From an uncultured Ulvibacter sp. (lineage in GTDB: Bacteria > Bacteroidota > Bacteroidia > Flavobacteriales > Flavobacteriaceae): DNA of 64,000 bases. The stretch's first letter is position 1; the number at the start of each line of letters is the position of its first letter. Shown one piece after another: positions 45,924 to 54,777 of the stretch. The notes under the pieces are model-generated. The model ran no database searches. It saw only the letters and a program-made list of their open reading frames with translations, and was not told where the DNA came from. The stretch covers positions 21,074 through 85,073 of the forward strand of contig CALKCP010000005.1 of the NCBI GenBank assembly GCA_938083445.1, written 5' to 3'. The position numbers and the translations under genes are program-made.

Positions 45924-46703
45924 TTATTTTGACGACTTCACTGGGATTGGTTTCAATTGTATAAGACCAATCATATCCAAAGCTCTAATTATTAAATAGG
46001 TGATGTCAATTTCATACCATTTTACACCAAAATTTGGACTACTGGCATGTTTATGATGGTTGTTATGATAGCCTTCTCCCATCATTAAAAAATCAAATCG
46101 AAAGAGGTTCTTACTCGTGTTTTTCATTTTAAAATTAACGTAGCCATACACATGTCCAAACCAGTTGATTATTACGCCATGAATTGGGGCCATTAAGAGG
46201 GTAATAGGCAGTAAAAGCCATTGCCACCAAGCAGTGGCGAAGTATACAAAAAACGATATATAACCAAGGATCCAAAGAAGCCTTGAAAACCGCGAACTCG
46301 CAAAGGCATCAAAAGCTTTCCATTGTGGAACGTTTTTGGTAAAACGACTATCCACAGCGATTTTCTGGCTATTGATATCGCCATATATTGTTTTTGTTTT
46401 CCACATCATTGCAAATAAATTTGGGTCATGAGACGGGGAATGAGGGTCTTTTTCTGTGTCGGTATAGGCGTGATGCATGCGATGCATAATCCCATAGCCA
46501 TACGCACTTAGATAACTAGCTCCCTGAAAGATCCAAGTTAAAACAAAGGTGATACGTTCCATGGTCTTAGACATAGTAAATACCTGATGCGCTGCATATC
46601 TATGTAGAAAGAAGGATTGAAAAAACAGGCTTCCATACCAAAGCAATAAAACGAAAATTAACACTGCCATATGTATACTTTTTTTGTAAAGATACTTTGT
46701 CAT
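45924..46703 (-). CDS. Acyl-CoA (delta-9-type) fatty acid desaturase
   Basis: A 259-residue membrane di-iron desaturase of the stearoyl-CoA type. It has hydrophobic helices and the three histidine boxes HRYAAH near residue 34, HRMHH near residue 71 and HNNHH near residue 217. It introduces a cis double bond in saturated acyl chains, adjusting membrane fluidity. It lies 24 bases downstream of a Crp/Fnr-family regulator on the same strand, so the two form an operon. It is shorter than many family members because the C-terminal tail is minimal; the active-site set is complete. Confidence 0.9.
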   Translation of the reverse strand: MTKYLYKKSIHMAVLIFVLLLWYGSLFFQSFFLHRYAAHQVFTMSKTMERITFVLTWIFQGASYLSAYGYGIMHRMHHAYTDTEKDPHSPSHDPNLFAMMWKTKTIYGDINSQKIAVDSRFTKNVPQWKAFDAFASSRFSRLLWILGYISFFVYFATAWWQWLLLPITLLMAPIHGVIINWFGHVYGYVNFKMKNTSKNLFRFDFLMMGEGYHNNHHKHASSPNFGVKWYEIDITYLIIRALDMIGLIQLKPIPVKSSK

Positions 46704-46727
46704 TACAAGCCAAACAATGAACCTAAA

Positions 46728-47309
46728 TCAAGAAATTAATGAGATGCGTTTTCTAATTCTGCTTAAAGCTTGTGCAGTAACGCCAATATAGGAACTAATA
46801 TACTTTAAAGGAATGCCCTGTAAAAGCTCGGGACGTTCTTTAAAAAGCTTAGCATAACGTTCTTCGGCAGTTAGATTTAACAAGTTTTGTTCTCGCTTAG
46901 ATTTTAATAAAAAAAGACGTTCTGCTGCTAACCTCCCAATAAGATTCCCTATTTGAGTGTTTTTATAAACAGCCTGTAAATCGTTATAGGTAATACTGAG
47001 AAGACTGGTGTCGGTTAGCGTTTGCAGTTGATACGCTGAAGGATTCTGCGTTAAAAAGGAATCGTAGGCGCTAACAAACTGGTTCTTAAAGCTAAATCCA
47101 AAAGTAATTTCTTTATCTGGGTTCTCTTTTGGAATAAACAATCGCACCACACCAGACTCTATAAAGCTAATTGTGTTCTCAATATCATTAAGTTTTAAAA
47201 AAATTGTTTTTTTCGTAATTTCTCTACGATGTAATTTAGACGTAAAAAAGTCCCAATCCTCTTTCGATATTGTTGCTAACTGATCTAAGTAAGCCTTTAT
47301 CTGTTCCAA
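46728..47309 (-). CDS. Crp/Fnr-family transcriptional regulator
   Basis: A 193-residue regulator. An N-terminal cyclic-nucleotide-binding-type beta roll contains TIFLKLNDIENTISFIESGVVRLFIP, and a C-terminal helix-turn-helix includes LQGIPLKYISSYIGVTAQALSRIRKR. The cAMP-binding phosphate cassette is not evident and there are no Fnr-type cysteine clusters, so the ligand is unknown. Such short Crp-like proteins are common in Bacteroidota. It is first in an operon with a desaturase and divergent from a second desaturase, so it may control membrane lipid desaturation; that is inference. Confidence 0.88.
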   Translation of the reverse strand: MEQIKAYLDQLATISKEDWDFFTSKLHRREITKKTIFLKLNDIENTISFIESGVVRLFIPKENPDKEITFGFSFKNQFVSAYDSFLTQNPSAYQLQTLTDTSLLSITYNDLQAVYKNTQIGNLIGRLAAERLFLLKSKREQNLLNLTAEERYAKLFKERPELLQGIPLKYISSYIGVTAQALSRIRKRISLIS

Positions 47310-47319
47310 ATCTATTATT

Positions 47320-47327
47320 CAAAGTTA
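47320..47327 (-). promoter_or_regulatory. -7 element TAACTTTG of the Crp/Fnr-desaturase operon
   Basis: A minus-strand TAnnTTTG match 10 bases upstream of the ATG at 47309, so the transcript would be nearly leaderless. No -33 element at normal spacing. Confidence 0.45.
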
Positions 47328-47410
47328 TTAACTTTACAAATATACAGATTCTCACGCCCATTTTTTCTCGAAGATATAGGTTATTAATTCAATTAAATTC
47401 TGAGTAAAAA

Positions 47411-47478
47411 CATCCTAAGGCATTTATCCACTCTTTGATTTTTTTTGAGTCCAAAGCAACATAAATGATCTTAGGATG
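47411..47478. repeat. Large imperfect inverted repeat in the desaturase intergenic region
   Basis: CATCCTAAG-G-CATTTA (47411-47426) pairs with TAAATG-AT-CTTAGGATG (47462-47478), giving 15 base pairs with a small internal bulge. The loop can extend pairing with CTTTG/CAAAG or ACTC/GAGT. No T-run follows on either side, so it is not a typical terminator. It could be an operator or structured RNA element. Confidence 0.5.
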
Positions 47479-47651
47479 AAGGTAAAATACACGGTATCAT
47501 TATTTTTCTGAATCTGTCACCTTAGACCCTATTTAAATAATCACAGCCCTTATCATTCTATATGCAGTGAAGGCAGTCGGTATGAATGATATCAATAGTC
47601 ATAGAATCAGACATTTAATATATTTTGTGCATTCGGAGTGGTTATTTAGCC

Positions 47652-47659
47652 TACCTTTG
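47652..47659 (+). promoter_or_regulatory. -7 element TACCTTTG, probable promoter of the second desaturase
   Basis: A TAnnTTTG match with TTTG about 24 bases upstream (47624-47627), a slightly long spacing. The next gene starts at 47918, implying a ~250-base leader. Confidence 0.45.
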
Positions 47660-47917
47660 TACGGTTCATTATTTAGTGAGCCTGCCATTTTTAAAATTTT
47701 CTGTAGATTTTTATAAATAGTTAGCTTTCCTCAATAATTGATTCGTCCTCACTCGATTAATGTAATTGGTGGGATTAAGGGCGCGAAACACGTGATATGT
47801 TTTTCTTTTTATTGCAATGAAGTTGTTTTCGTCTGTCATAGATGGATACGATAAAAATGAGTAAATAACAAAGCATAGTGCATAAGGCCTGCTGATGAAG
47901 TAGGTAGCTTAATTAAA

Positions 47918-49039
47918 TTGTATAACCTAACAGAGAATATTATCGAGAATCCAACATTTTCAAGAGAACGAAACTCCGACTTTGCAAGAACGTTAAGAAA
48001 GAGAGTTAATGTACATTTTAAGACTACCAATACAAGTAGAAATGCAAATGCCAATATGGTCGTTAAAACGATTGTTATGCTGGCATTATTTTTTGTCCCA
48101 TTAGCATTGCTAGGCACGGGGATGATTACCTCTACATGGGCACTTTTTGCAGCCTATTTGATTTGCGGATTGGGAATGTCGGGAATTGGAATGGGAGTGA
48201 TGCACGATGCTATTCACGGATCGTATTCAAAAAATGACAAAATTAATACGTTCTTGGGGTATTCTTTCAATCTAATTGGTGCGAATGCAAAGATTTGGAA
48301 AATACAACACAATGTATTACATCATACCTATACAAATATTGATCAAGCAGATGACGACTTAAACGCACCTTTTTTCTTGAGGTTTTCACCACATGCGAAA
48401 CACTACTGGGCGCATCAGTTTCAACATATTTACATTTGGTTTTTTTATATGATCTCTACGATATCATGGATCACGACTAAAGATTTTGTACGTCTAAATC
48501 GCTATCGAGATATGGGGTTTTTGGAGAAAAAAAATGAATATAGCAAGTCATTAATCAGCATGATTGCGTGGAAAATGCTTTATTACTCTTACGCGCTTGT
48601 ATTGCCAATGATTATGGTCCCATTGCCTTGGGGAGTAGTGCTATTGGGCTTTTTGACAATGCATTGTGTAACCGGCCTTTTGGTGAGTACGGTGTTCCAA
48701 GTGGCACACATTATGCCTGTAAATGAGTTTCCTCTTCCCGATGAGGAAGGAATAATGAAAAATGATTGGTACAGACATCAGTTCGCAACCACGACTAATT
48801 TTTCACCTAAAAGCAATCTTTTGTTTTGGCTAATTGGAGGCTTAAATTTTCAAGTAGAACATCATGTGTTGCCAGATGTATGTCATATTCACTATAAAAA
48901 ACTAACCAAAATAGTTGCAGAAACTGCAGCAGAATTTGGGATGCCATATCATGTAAACAGGAGTTTTCTAAATGCGATACGAACACATACATCCATGCTT
49001 CGTGCCCTCGGAAAGAAACAGGTTTTAAGTGAAGTGTAA
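47918..49039 (+). CDS. Fatty acid desaturase (linoleoyl-CoA/front-end type)
   Basis: A 373-residue membrane desaturase. The TTG start at 47918 is chosen because the family segment DFARTLRKRVNVHF lies before the first ATG and an in-frame stop lies 39 bases upstream. Histidine boxes are HDAIHGSY near residue 93, HNVLHHTY near residue 130 and QVEHH near residue 312; the Q of the third box is typical of acyl-lipid/front-end desaturases. This enzyme differs from the delta-9 type encoded divergently. It lies 82 bases before a cold-shock gene, consistent with membrane adjustment at low temperature (inference). Confidence 0.88.
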   Translation: MYNLTENIIENPTFSRERNSDFARTLRKRVNVHFKTTNTSRNANANMVVKTIVMLALFFVPLALLGTGMITSTWALFAAYLICGLGMSGIGMGVMHDAIHGSYSKNDKINTFLGYSFNLIGANAKIWKIQHNVLHHTYTNIDQADDDLNAPFFLRFSPHAKHYWAHQFQHIYIWFFYMISTISWITTKDFVRLNRYRDMGFLEKKNEYSKSLISMIAWKMLYYSYALVLPMIMVPLPWGVVLLGFLTMHCVTGLLVSTVFQVAHIMPVNEFPLPDEEGIMKNDWYRHQFATTTNFSPKSNLLFWLIGGLNFQVEHHVLPDVCHIHYKKLTKIVAETAAEFGMPYHVNRSFLNAIRTHTSMLRALGKKQVLSEV

Positions 49040-49121
49040 TTGCAGAGGGAAATTAAGAGTATAAGAAAGAAACACGAGTAAGACAATAAATAAATTATTA
49101 ATAACCAAATACACAGAAGTA

Positions 49122-49313
49122 ATGAAAGAAGGTACCGTAAAATTTTTCAATAATGCCAAGGGATTTGGCTTTATTAAGGTAAGTGATTCAGACGAAGAAA
49201 TTTTTGTTCACTCTACAAATCTTTTAGAAGAAATAAGAGAAGATGACAAAGTACAATTTGAAGTTGAAAAGGGTGATAAAGGACTAAGCGCAGTAAAAGT
49301 AAGTTTGGTTTAA
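49122..49313 (+). CDS. Cold-shock protein (CspA-like)
   Basis: A 63-residue single cold-shock domain: EGTVKFFNNAKGFGFI contains RNP1 and EIFVHSTNL contains RNP2. It binds single-stranded nucleic acid and prevents mRNA secondary structure. It follows a desaturase gene by 82 bases and ends at a strong terminator at 49337-49364, so the desaturase and Csp may be one transcript. The neighbouring downstream genes are two DEAD-box RNA helicases with their own promoter. Confidence 0.94.
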   Translation: MKEGTVKFFNNAKGFGFIKVSDSDEEIFVHSTNLLEEIREDDKVQFEVEKGDKGLSAVKVSLV

Positions 49314-49336
49314 AGTGTCACATTTTTAAATAAAGC

Positions 49337-49364
49337 AAAAATCCCGATTTGAATCGGGATTTTT
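49337..49364 (+). terminator. Terminator after the cold-shock gene
   Basis: A perfect 12-base-pair stem AAAAATCCCGAT with a TTGA loop, followed by a T-run. Confidence 0.93.
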
Positions 49365-49472
49365 TTATTGACTGAAAATTATAAAAACCCTCTACCTTAT
49401 GGTCGGTTTCTAATTTCAAACCAATAAAAGGAATAACAGCTTATATTGGCGGTTTTCCCTGTAAAGAGTGTT

Positions 49473-49480
49473 TATCTTTG
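49473..49480 (+). promoter_or_regulatory. -7 element TATCTTTG of the helicase pair
   Basis: An exact TAnnTTTG match 15 bases before the ATG at 49495. TTGG at 49446-49449 is about 23 bases upstream. Confidence 0.6.
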
Positions 49481-49494
49481 TAAAAAAATAGTGT

Positions 49495-50832
49495 ATGTCA
49501 ATGTCCTTTTCAGATATAGGAATTAATGATCAATTGCAGCAAGGGCTGTCCAAATTAGAGATTTCTGTCCCAACAGATATTCAAGAGAAGACGATTCCAG
49601 TTGTTTTAAATGAAGATGCTGATCTTGTTGTTATGGCAAAAACAGGTACTGGTAAGACGGCTGCTTTCGGGTTACCGTTATTGCAGTTAATCGATATTGA
49701 AAGTGAAAACATACAGTCGCTCATAGTGGTTCCCACAAGAGAATTAGGCCAACAGATCCATAAAAATTTAGAATCTTTTGCCGTGTTTAATCCAAAAATA
49801 TCCATTGCATCTCTGTGTGGCGGTATTCCAATCAAACCTCAAATTGAACGCCTAAAAACTACAACCCACATTGTTGTAGCTACCCCTGGGCGCTTGGTTG
49901 ATTTAATGAAACGCGAAAAGATACGTCTAAAAGACCTAAAATACTTCGTATTAGATGAAGCCGATGAAATGGTCAGTGCCTTAAAAGAAGACGTAGATAC
50001 CATCATAAAAGGCATCCCAAAGTCTAGAAGAACACTGTTGTTTACGGCCACAATGCCAGGAAATATAAAACAATTGGTTCAAAACTATATGTCAAAAAAC
50101 ATTCTGCACATAGAAGCAGATATGTCGACCTTAGGGCATCAAGGTATTGATCATAAGTATGTAATTGTAGCACCTATAGAGAAATTGGAGGTGTTGCTTC
50201 ACTTTTTAAAATCGAAAGAAGGGGAGCGCGGAATTATCTTTTGTAAAACCAAAGCTGCAGTGAACAAACTGGCCAAAAACTTGGCAATTAATAAATTTTC
50301 ATCAGGTGCATTGCACGGAAGCTTAGCCCAGCCTATTCGAGATCGAATTATGGCACAATTTAGAGAAGGTGCTATTGATATTTTGGTAGCCACCGATCTA
50401 GCTGCAAGGGGTATTGATGTAAAAGAAATTTCTTATGTAGTAAACTACCATCTGCCAGATACCTACGAAGCATTTGTACATAGAAGCGGACGAACGGCTA
50501 GGGCAGGAGCCAAGGGGCTTTCACTAACTATCTTGCAAAAAGAAGAAGCATTTGAAATCCCCGAGTTTGAAGATGAATTAGGTATTACTTTCAGCAAATT
50601 TAAAAAGGCAGATGCTCAAAGTATTGAAGAAAACAACACCCTACTGTGGGCTAGAAAGATATTTAAAACGAAACCCAATCGAACCATTTCCGAGGCATTG
50701 AAAAACGAAGTAAGAACGGTATTTCATCACCTTACAAAAGAGGAGCTCGTGGAGAAGGTATTAGCAAATTACATGGCACAAATCACCGCTAAAAATACGA
50801 GGCCGGAAGTGTCTAAAAAGAAGAAGAAATAA
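49495..50832 (+). CDS. DEAD-box RNA helicase
   Basis: A 445-residue RNA helicase with Q-motif VPTDIQE, motif I AKTGTGKT, Ia VPTRELG, Ib ATPGR, II DEAD (FVLDEADEMV), III FTAT, IV IIFCKT, V ATDLAARGID and VI HRSGRTAR. Motif III is TAT rather than SAT. The C-terminal ~80 residues are helical and basic and end in a KKKKK-like tail. First of two helicase genes 5 bases apart, so they are co-transcribed, next to a cold-shock gene. Likely role is unwinding structured RNA or ribosome assembly. Confidence 0.92.
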   Translation: MSMSFSDIGINDQLQQGLSKLEISVPTDIQEKTIPVVLNEDADLVVMAKTGTGKTAAFGLPLLQLIDIESENIQSLIVVPTRELGQQIHKNLESFAVFNPKISIASLCGGIPIKPQIERLKTTTHIVVATPGRLVDLMKREKIRLKDLKYFVLDEADEMVSALKEDVDTIIKGIPKSRRTLLFTATMPGNIKQLVQNYMSKNILHIEADMSTLGHQGIDHKYVIVAPIEKLEVLLHFLKSKEGERGIIFCKTKAAVNKLAKNLAINKFSSGALHGSLAQPIRDRIMAQFREGAIDILVATDLAARGIDVKEISYVVNYHLPDTYEAFVHRSGRTARAGAKGLSLTILQKEEAFEIPEFEDELGITFSKFKKADAQSIEENNTLLWARKIFKTKPNRTISEALKNEVRTVFHHLTKEELVEKVLANYMAQITAKNTRPEVSKKKKK

Positions 50833-50837
50833 TCATT

Positions 50838-52151
50838 ATGGCGAATACTATAAAAAACCAAGAAGATATTTTAGCAAAATTGAATATCCATGAGCTAAAT
50901 CCAATGCAGGTAGAGGCTATTTCTGTAATTGAAAAAACGACGAATACTATTTTGCTGTCTCCAACAGGTACTGGTAAAACCTTGGCTTTTTTATTGCCAC
51001 TTATCGATACCTTAGACCCAAACATTACAGATGTACAAGCCCTTATTTTGGTTCCATCAAGAGAACTAGCCATTCAAATAGAGCAAGTGGTTCGTTCGAT
51101 GGGCTCTGGCTTTAAAGTAAATGCCGTATATGGAGGTCGTCCCATGTCTAAAGATAAAATTGAAATTAAACACATTCCTGCCATTCTAATTGGAACCCCA
51201 GGCCGAATTGCAGATCATTTTAGCAACGATCGTTTTTCTAAAGACAGTATTAAAACCTTGATTCTTGATGAATTTGACAAGTCTTTAGAAGTTGGTTTTG
51301 AATATGACATGAGAGGAATTATTAATCAATTACCTGCTTTAAATAAGCGCATATTAACCTCTGCAACACAAAGCGTTAAGATTCCAGGTTTCGTGCGATT
51401 GGATCAACCCGTGACTATCAATTACCTCACGAAAAGTATCGCTTCGAAATTGGCGATTAAAACGGTTATTTCACCCTCGAAAAATAAAAATCAAACTGTT
51501 TTAGAGTTGTTATTACATATTGGAAATGAACCAGTCATTATTTTCTGTAGTCTAAGAGACAGCATCGATCATTTGAGTGCTTTTCTTGAAAGAAATAATA
51601 TAAGCCAAGCCTGCTTTTCTGGCGGAATGGAACAAAAAGACAGAGAACGTTCTCTAATTAAATTTAGAAATGGGAGCTGTCAGGTGCTTATTGCAACCGA
51701 TTTGGCGTCAAGAGGTATCGACATCCCGGAAATGAAATATATTATCCATTATGAGCTTCCTAGAGACCCAGAAGAGTTTACACATAGAAACGGTAGAACT
51801 GCTAGGGTCGATTCAAAGGGAACGGCGTATGTTGTTGCATGGGAAAAAGAGAATATACCAGCGTTCGTTAAAAAGTCGAATCCTGTAAATATTTCGACGA
51901 AAGCACCATTTAAACCACAGTTTTGGGCAACCCTGTTTATTTCAGGTGGAAGAAAAGATAAAATTTCCAAAGGCGATATCGCGGGTCTTCTTTTTAAACA
52001 AGGGAATATAAATAAGGATCAGATTGGCGAAATTGAATTAAAACAGGATTGCGCCTTTGTTGCTGTACCAGTATCTATTGCTACGAAACTTGTTCAGAAA
52101 TTAAACAATACACGCCTCAAAAAGAAAAAGGTGCGGATTACTATTATTTAA
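50838..52151 (+). CDS. DbpA-like DEAD-box RNA helicase with C-terminal RNA-binding domain, DEFD motif II
   Basis: A 437-residue helicase. Core motifs: NPMQVEA (Q-motif), SPTGTGKT (I), VPSREL (Ia), GTPGR (Ib), LILDEFDKS (II reads DEFD), TSATQ (III), ATDLASRGID (V), HRNGRTAR (VI). The C-terminal ~80 residues match the DbpA RNA-binding domain (FWATLFISGGRKDKISKGDI ... QDCAFVAVPVSIA), which in E. coli DbpA binds 23S rRNA hairpin 92. It begins 5 bases after the preceding helicase. The pair may act on 50S ribosome assembly; that is inferred from the domain. Motif II change Ala to Phe is unusual. Confidence 0.9.
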   Translation: MANTIKNQEDILAKLNIHELNPMQVEAISVIEKTTNTILLSPTGTGKTLAFLLPLIDTLDPNITDVQALILVPSRELAIQIEQVVRSMGSGFKVNAVYGGRPMSKDKIEIKHIPAILIGTPGRIADHFSNDRFSKDSIKTLILDEFDKSLEVGFEYDMRGIINQLPALNKRILTSATQSVKIPGFVRLDQPVTINYLTKSIASKLAIKTVISPSKNKNQTVLELLLHIGNEPVIIFCSLRDSIDHLSAFLERNNISQACFSGGMEQKDRERSLIKFRNGSCQVLIATDLASRGIDIPEMKYIIHYELPRDPEEFTHRNGRTARVDSKGTAYVVAWEKENIPAFVKKSNPVNISTKAPFKPQFWATLFISGGRKDKISKGDIAGLLFKQGNINKDQIGEIELKQDCAFVAVPVSIATKLVQKLNNTRLKKKKVRITII

Positions 52152-52241
52152 AGTTATAGGTTAAAAAAAGTGAAGTAGGAGCTAGGAGCACGGTACCCAA
52201 TGTATTTAAAAAGGGCTTTTCAAAATAGGGAGCGTTGACAG

Positions 52242-54425
52242 CTAGGTGTTCTTGTTAAAGTCTAAATCCAATACATTAAAGTTGTTTGCTGCTTTAACCA
52301 GCAGCGTAGAGCCGATAGTTTCGAATAGGTCATTCGTTTTAAGAACAAACTCGGCTTGCTTTTCAATTTGATAGTTTGGGATACCAATTACTGTTAAGTC
52401 GGTCGTTTTTGAATAGCGCTTAATTAGATTATAAAAAGCTTCCTGTTCAACAGCATTGTTAATAATATCAATAACAACATTGACTCTTAAATCATCAACT
52501 ATCTCAGTAATTTTGGAGTGAATAACATCAATTTTGACATTGTTATTGTTTACAAATAGAACTCTTATTTGTGGGTTGTTCCACCTTGGAGAAGCAATTA
52601 TAAAGCGTGCAATATTAAGCATCATTTCGGCATTCTTGCTATCCGTTTCTCGCCACCAAAAATCTACGGTATGATAGGTACCAAATTTTTTCTTTCTATC
52701 AAAATCTAGATACAGTAGGTTATAATCTAAATACAACAGTGTTTCTGTCATTTTTGCATATTCTATCGAATGCTCAAGGCCTTTTGGCCACCCCATCATG
52801 ATCGTATTAGGTTCGACCCCAGAAAACCCGAAAGACGTAGCTATGTTTGTAATTCCTGTATAAATGTTATCGACTTGAACCTGTCTTGCGAAGATCCCAA
52901 GGTCTGTGAAAACTTGATCTTTAATAACTTGTTCTGTTTTCTTAAGAGGTTTCGTGTTTTCCTTATCCAAAATGAGTTTGAAGTTGGTAACAATTCCCGT
53001 CCGTCCTGAAATGGTCTTGCATAACTCGAGTAGATATTCTTGGTGTTTGCTCGCTCCACTAAATAGAATAATATTCGGATTCCAATTAGAGTTCTCATCA
53101 TCCTGAGCATCAATTCTTTTTAGTCCCTTATTTACTACATTCTCCCAGACACTGCGCCATACATCGTTCGACTGCAGTTTTACTTCCTTTCGTTGCAACC
53201 TATAATATAAGGCTGCAACAACAGCAAATGCAGCAATCATAGCGATTGTATCCAATTTAAACATCACCACAAAACAGGCAATAAAACCTAATAAACCGAT
53301 CCATCGTTTGATTTTAAAAGTAGGTTGAAAATCGGGGTTTGCCCAGCTTTCTAAAAAATAAGAAATATTAATAAACGCATAGGCAGTAAGATAAAACATG
53401 GATACAACACGTGCAATGACATCGAGTTCGCCAATCAAAATACCCAACTCTGCAATGATGAACACCATAAAAAGTGCATTGATTGGTTCGTCGTTTTTAC
53501 CTCTAATCTTAGCAAATATTTTAGGTGTTACTTTATCGACAGACATGGCTTGAAGAATCCTTGGGCCCCCAAGAATACCTCCTAAGGCCGAAGATAAGGT
53601 AGCTCCCCAAATCCCCGCAACAACGGCTGGGGCATAGAGCGCAATTTTCATTAAAAAATTATAATCCGATTTTAATACTTCCGGGTTTACAGAGATAGCA
53701 ATAAAAACGGCAAGTGCTAAATATATCAATAGGCCAACACCGATTGCAGATAAGGTACCGAAAGGAATCGATTTTTTAGGGTTTTTTAAATCACCACTCA
53801 TAGCAATCCCGGCAGTAAAACCAGTAACGGCAGGGAAAAATACAGCAAATACTACTTCTAAAGACACTGAGTCTTCATCGGAGAACAGTTGTATTGTTTC
53901 AGGTACAAAATCGGAGGTGCCAAAAAAGATAGCAATTAAGGAGATTACAATGGCTGCAAGAATTAAAAATTGAGTCTTGAGTGCAACAGAGGTGCTAATT
54001 AAAGCCAAACAGGTTAGCGAAGCTAGTGCAATGCTAGCTGTCAACCTGAAATCGTTAATGGTTGTTCCAAATCCGAAAAAACTATTAAAACTTTCAGCAA
54101 AACCTATGAGATATAAAGAAATTGAAAAAGCAGTTCCAACAGACAAGGCGATGCCTATAGATCCTCCAATAGGGACCCCCATGCTTCGTGAGAGTACATA
54201 ATAAATACCACCGGCACCAATTTTTTTATCTGAAGCAACAGACGACACGCTTAAGCCAGTTGTTACCGCTATAACGTGGGCAATTAGTATAATGATAATG
54301 GCACCAATGAGTCCTGCATTGCCAACAACCCAACCCAAACGCATATACATAATAACCCCTAAGATGGTTAAAATGGAAGGTGTAAACACACCCTCAAATG
54401 TTTTGAATTTTTTTTTATCGGCCAT
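52242..54425 (-). CDS. SLC12-family cation-chloride cotransporter / amino-acid permease-like protein
   Basis: A 727-residue protein. Residues 1-~430 hold about twelve membrane helices of the APC fold, starting KFKTFEGVFTPSILTILGVIMYMRLGWVVG, which is the signature N-terminus of the Na-K-Cl cotransporter group. Residues ~450-727 form a soluble C-terminal domain with ILFSGASKHQEYLLELC and VVIDIINNAVEQEAF, as in SLC12 carriers. It probably moves ions or amino acids coupled to Na or K. The gene stands alone on the minus strand. Confidence 0.86.
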   Translation of the reverse strand: MADKKKFKTFEGVFTPSILTILGVIMYMRLGWVVGNAGLIGAIIIILIAHVIAVTTGLSVSSVASDKKIGAGGIYYVLSRSMGVPIGGSIGIALSVGTAFSISLYLIGFAESFNSFFGFGTTINDFRLTASIALASLTCLALISTSVALKTQFLILAAIVISLIAIFFGTSDFVPETIQLFSDEDSVSLEVVFAVFFPAVTGFTAGIAMSGDLKNPKKSIPFGTLSAIGVGLLIYLALAVFIAISVNPEVLKSDYNFLMKIALYAPAVVAGIWGATLSSALGGILGGPRILQAMSVDKVTPKIFAKIRGKNDEPINALFMVFIIAELGILIGELDVIARVVSMFYLTAYAFINISYFLESWANPDFQPTFKIKRWIGLLGFIACFVVMFKLDTIAMIAAFAVVAALYYRLQRKEVKLQSNDVWRSVWENVVNKGLKRIDAQDDENSNWNPNIILFSGASKHQEYLLELCKTISGRTGIVTNFKLILDKENTKPLKKTEQVIKDQVFTDLGIFARQVQVDNIYTGITNIATSFGFSGVEPNTIMMGWPKGLEHSIEYAKMTETLLYLDYNLLYLDFDRKKKFGTYHTVDFWWRETDSKNAEMMLNIARFIIASPRWNNPQIRVLFVNNNNVKIDVIHSKITEIVDDLRVNVVIDIINNAVEQEAFYNLIKRYSKTTDLTVIGIPNYQIEKQAEFVLKTNDLFETIGSTLLVKAANNFNVLDLDFNKNT

Positions 54426-54564
54426 TTACTGAGGCTCTTGTTAGATGGTTGAACACTAGAGACAATGTGAATATACCCATACTTTATGTATTTATAAAAA
54501 ATGTTAGTAGTTGTGCATGCTAAGAAAAATAAAAACGAACGTCACGAACAATAATAGACCTAGA

Positions 54565-54681
54565 TTATTTTTTATCCTTCTTTTTTTGAATATGATGTCG
54601 AATCAAGCGTATAGGCAAGAGCATAAAGATAATAACCAGCATAATGATAACAAACTGCCAAAAACCAATCGCTAAAATCAT
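54565..54681 (-). CDS. Tiny membrane protein (38 residues)
   Basis: Starting from the ATG at 54681 gives MILAIGFWQFVIIMLVIIFMLLPIRLIRHHIQKKKDKK in two parts: a single hydrophobic helix and a lysine-rich tail. A longer reading from 54756 adds 25 residues with no signal-like character. A TATGTTTG -7 box lies on the minus strand 14 bases upstream. Small single-helix proteins with a basic tail are common in flavobacteria but not characterised. I rate it plausible. Confidence 0.5.
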   Translation of the reverse strand: MILAIGFWQFVIIMLVIIFMLLPIRLIRHHIQKKKDKK

Positions 54682-54695
54682 TGTATTATTTTTTA

Positions 54696-54703
54696 CAAAC
54701 ATA
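54696..54703 (-). promoter_or_regulatory. -7 element TATGTTTG of the tiny membrane protein gene
   Basis: A minus-strand TAnnTTTG match 14 bases before ATG 54681; it supports the short start. No clear -33 element. Confidence 0.45.
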
Positions 54704-54777
54704 ACAAATTTGGGAGGAGCCTGCTCATTGCATCTAAGCAAAATGATAGAAATCACTATCTTGTTCCCTCTAATATT

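Larger units (their letters stand above)
47310..47917. other. Divergent intergenic region between the two desaturase units
   Basis: A 608-base gene-free region holding outward -7 elements for both units and a large imperfect hairpin (listed separately). No convincing ORF or RNA gene is recognised. The long plus-strand leader of about 250 bases may carry post-transcriptional control. Confidence 0.55.
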
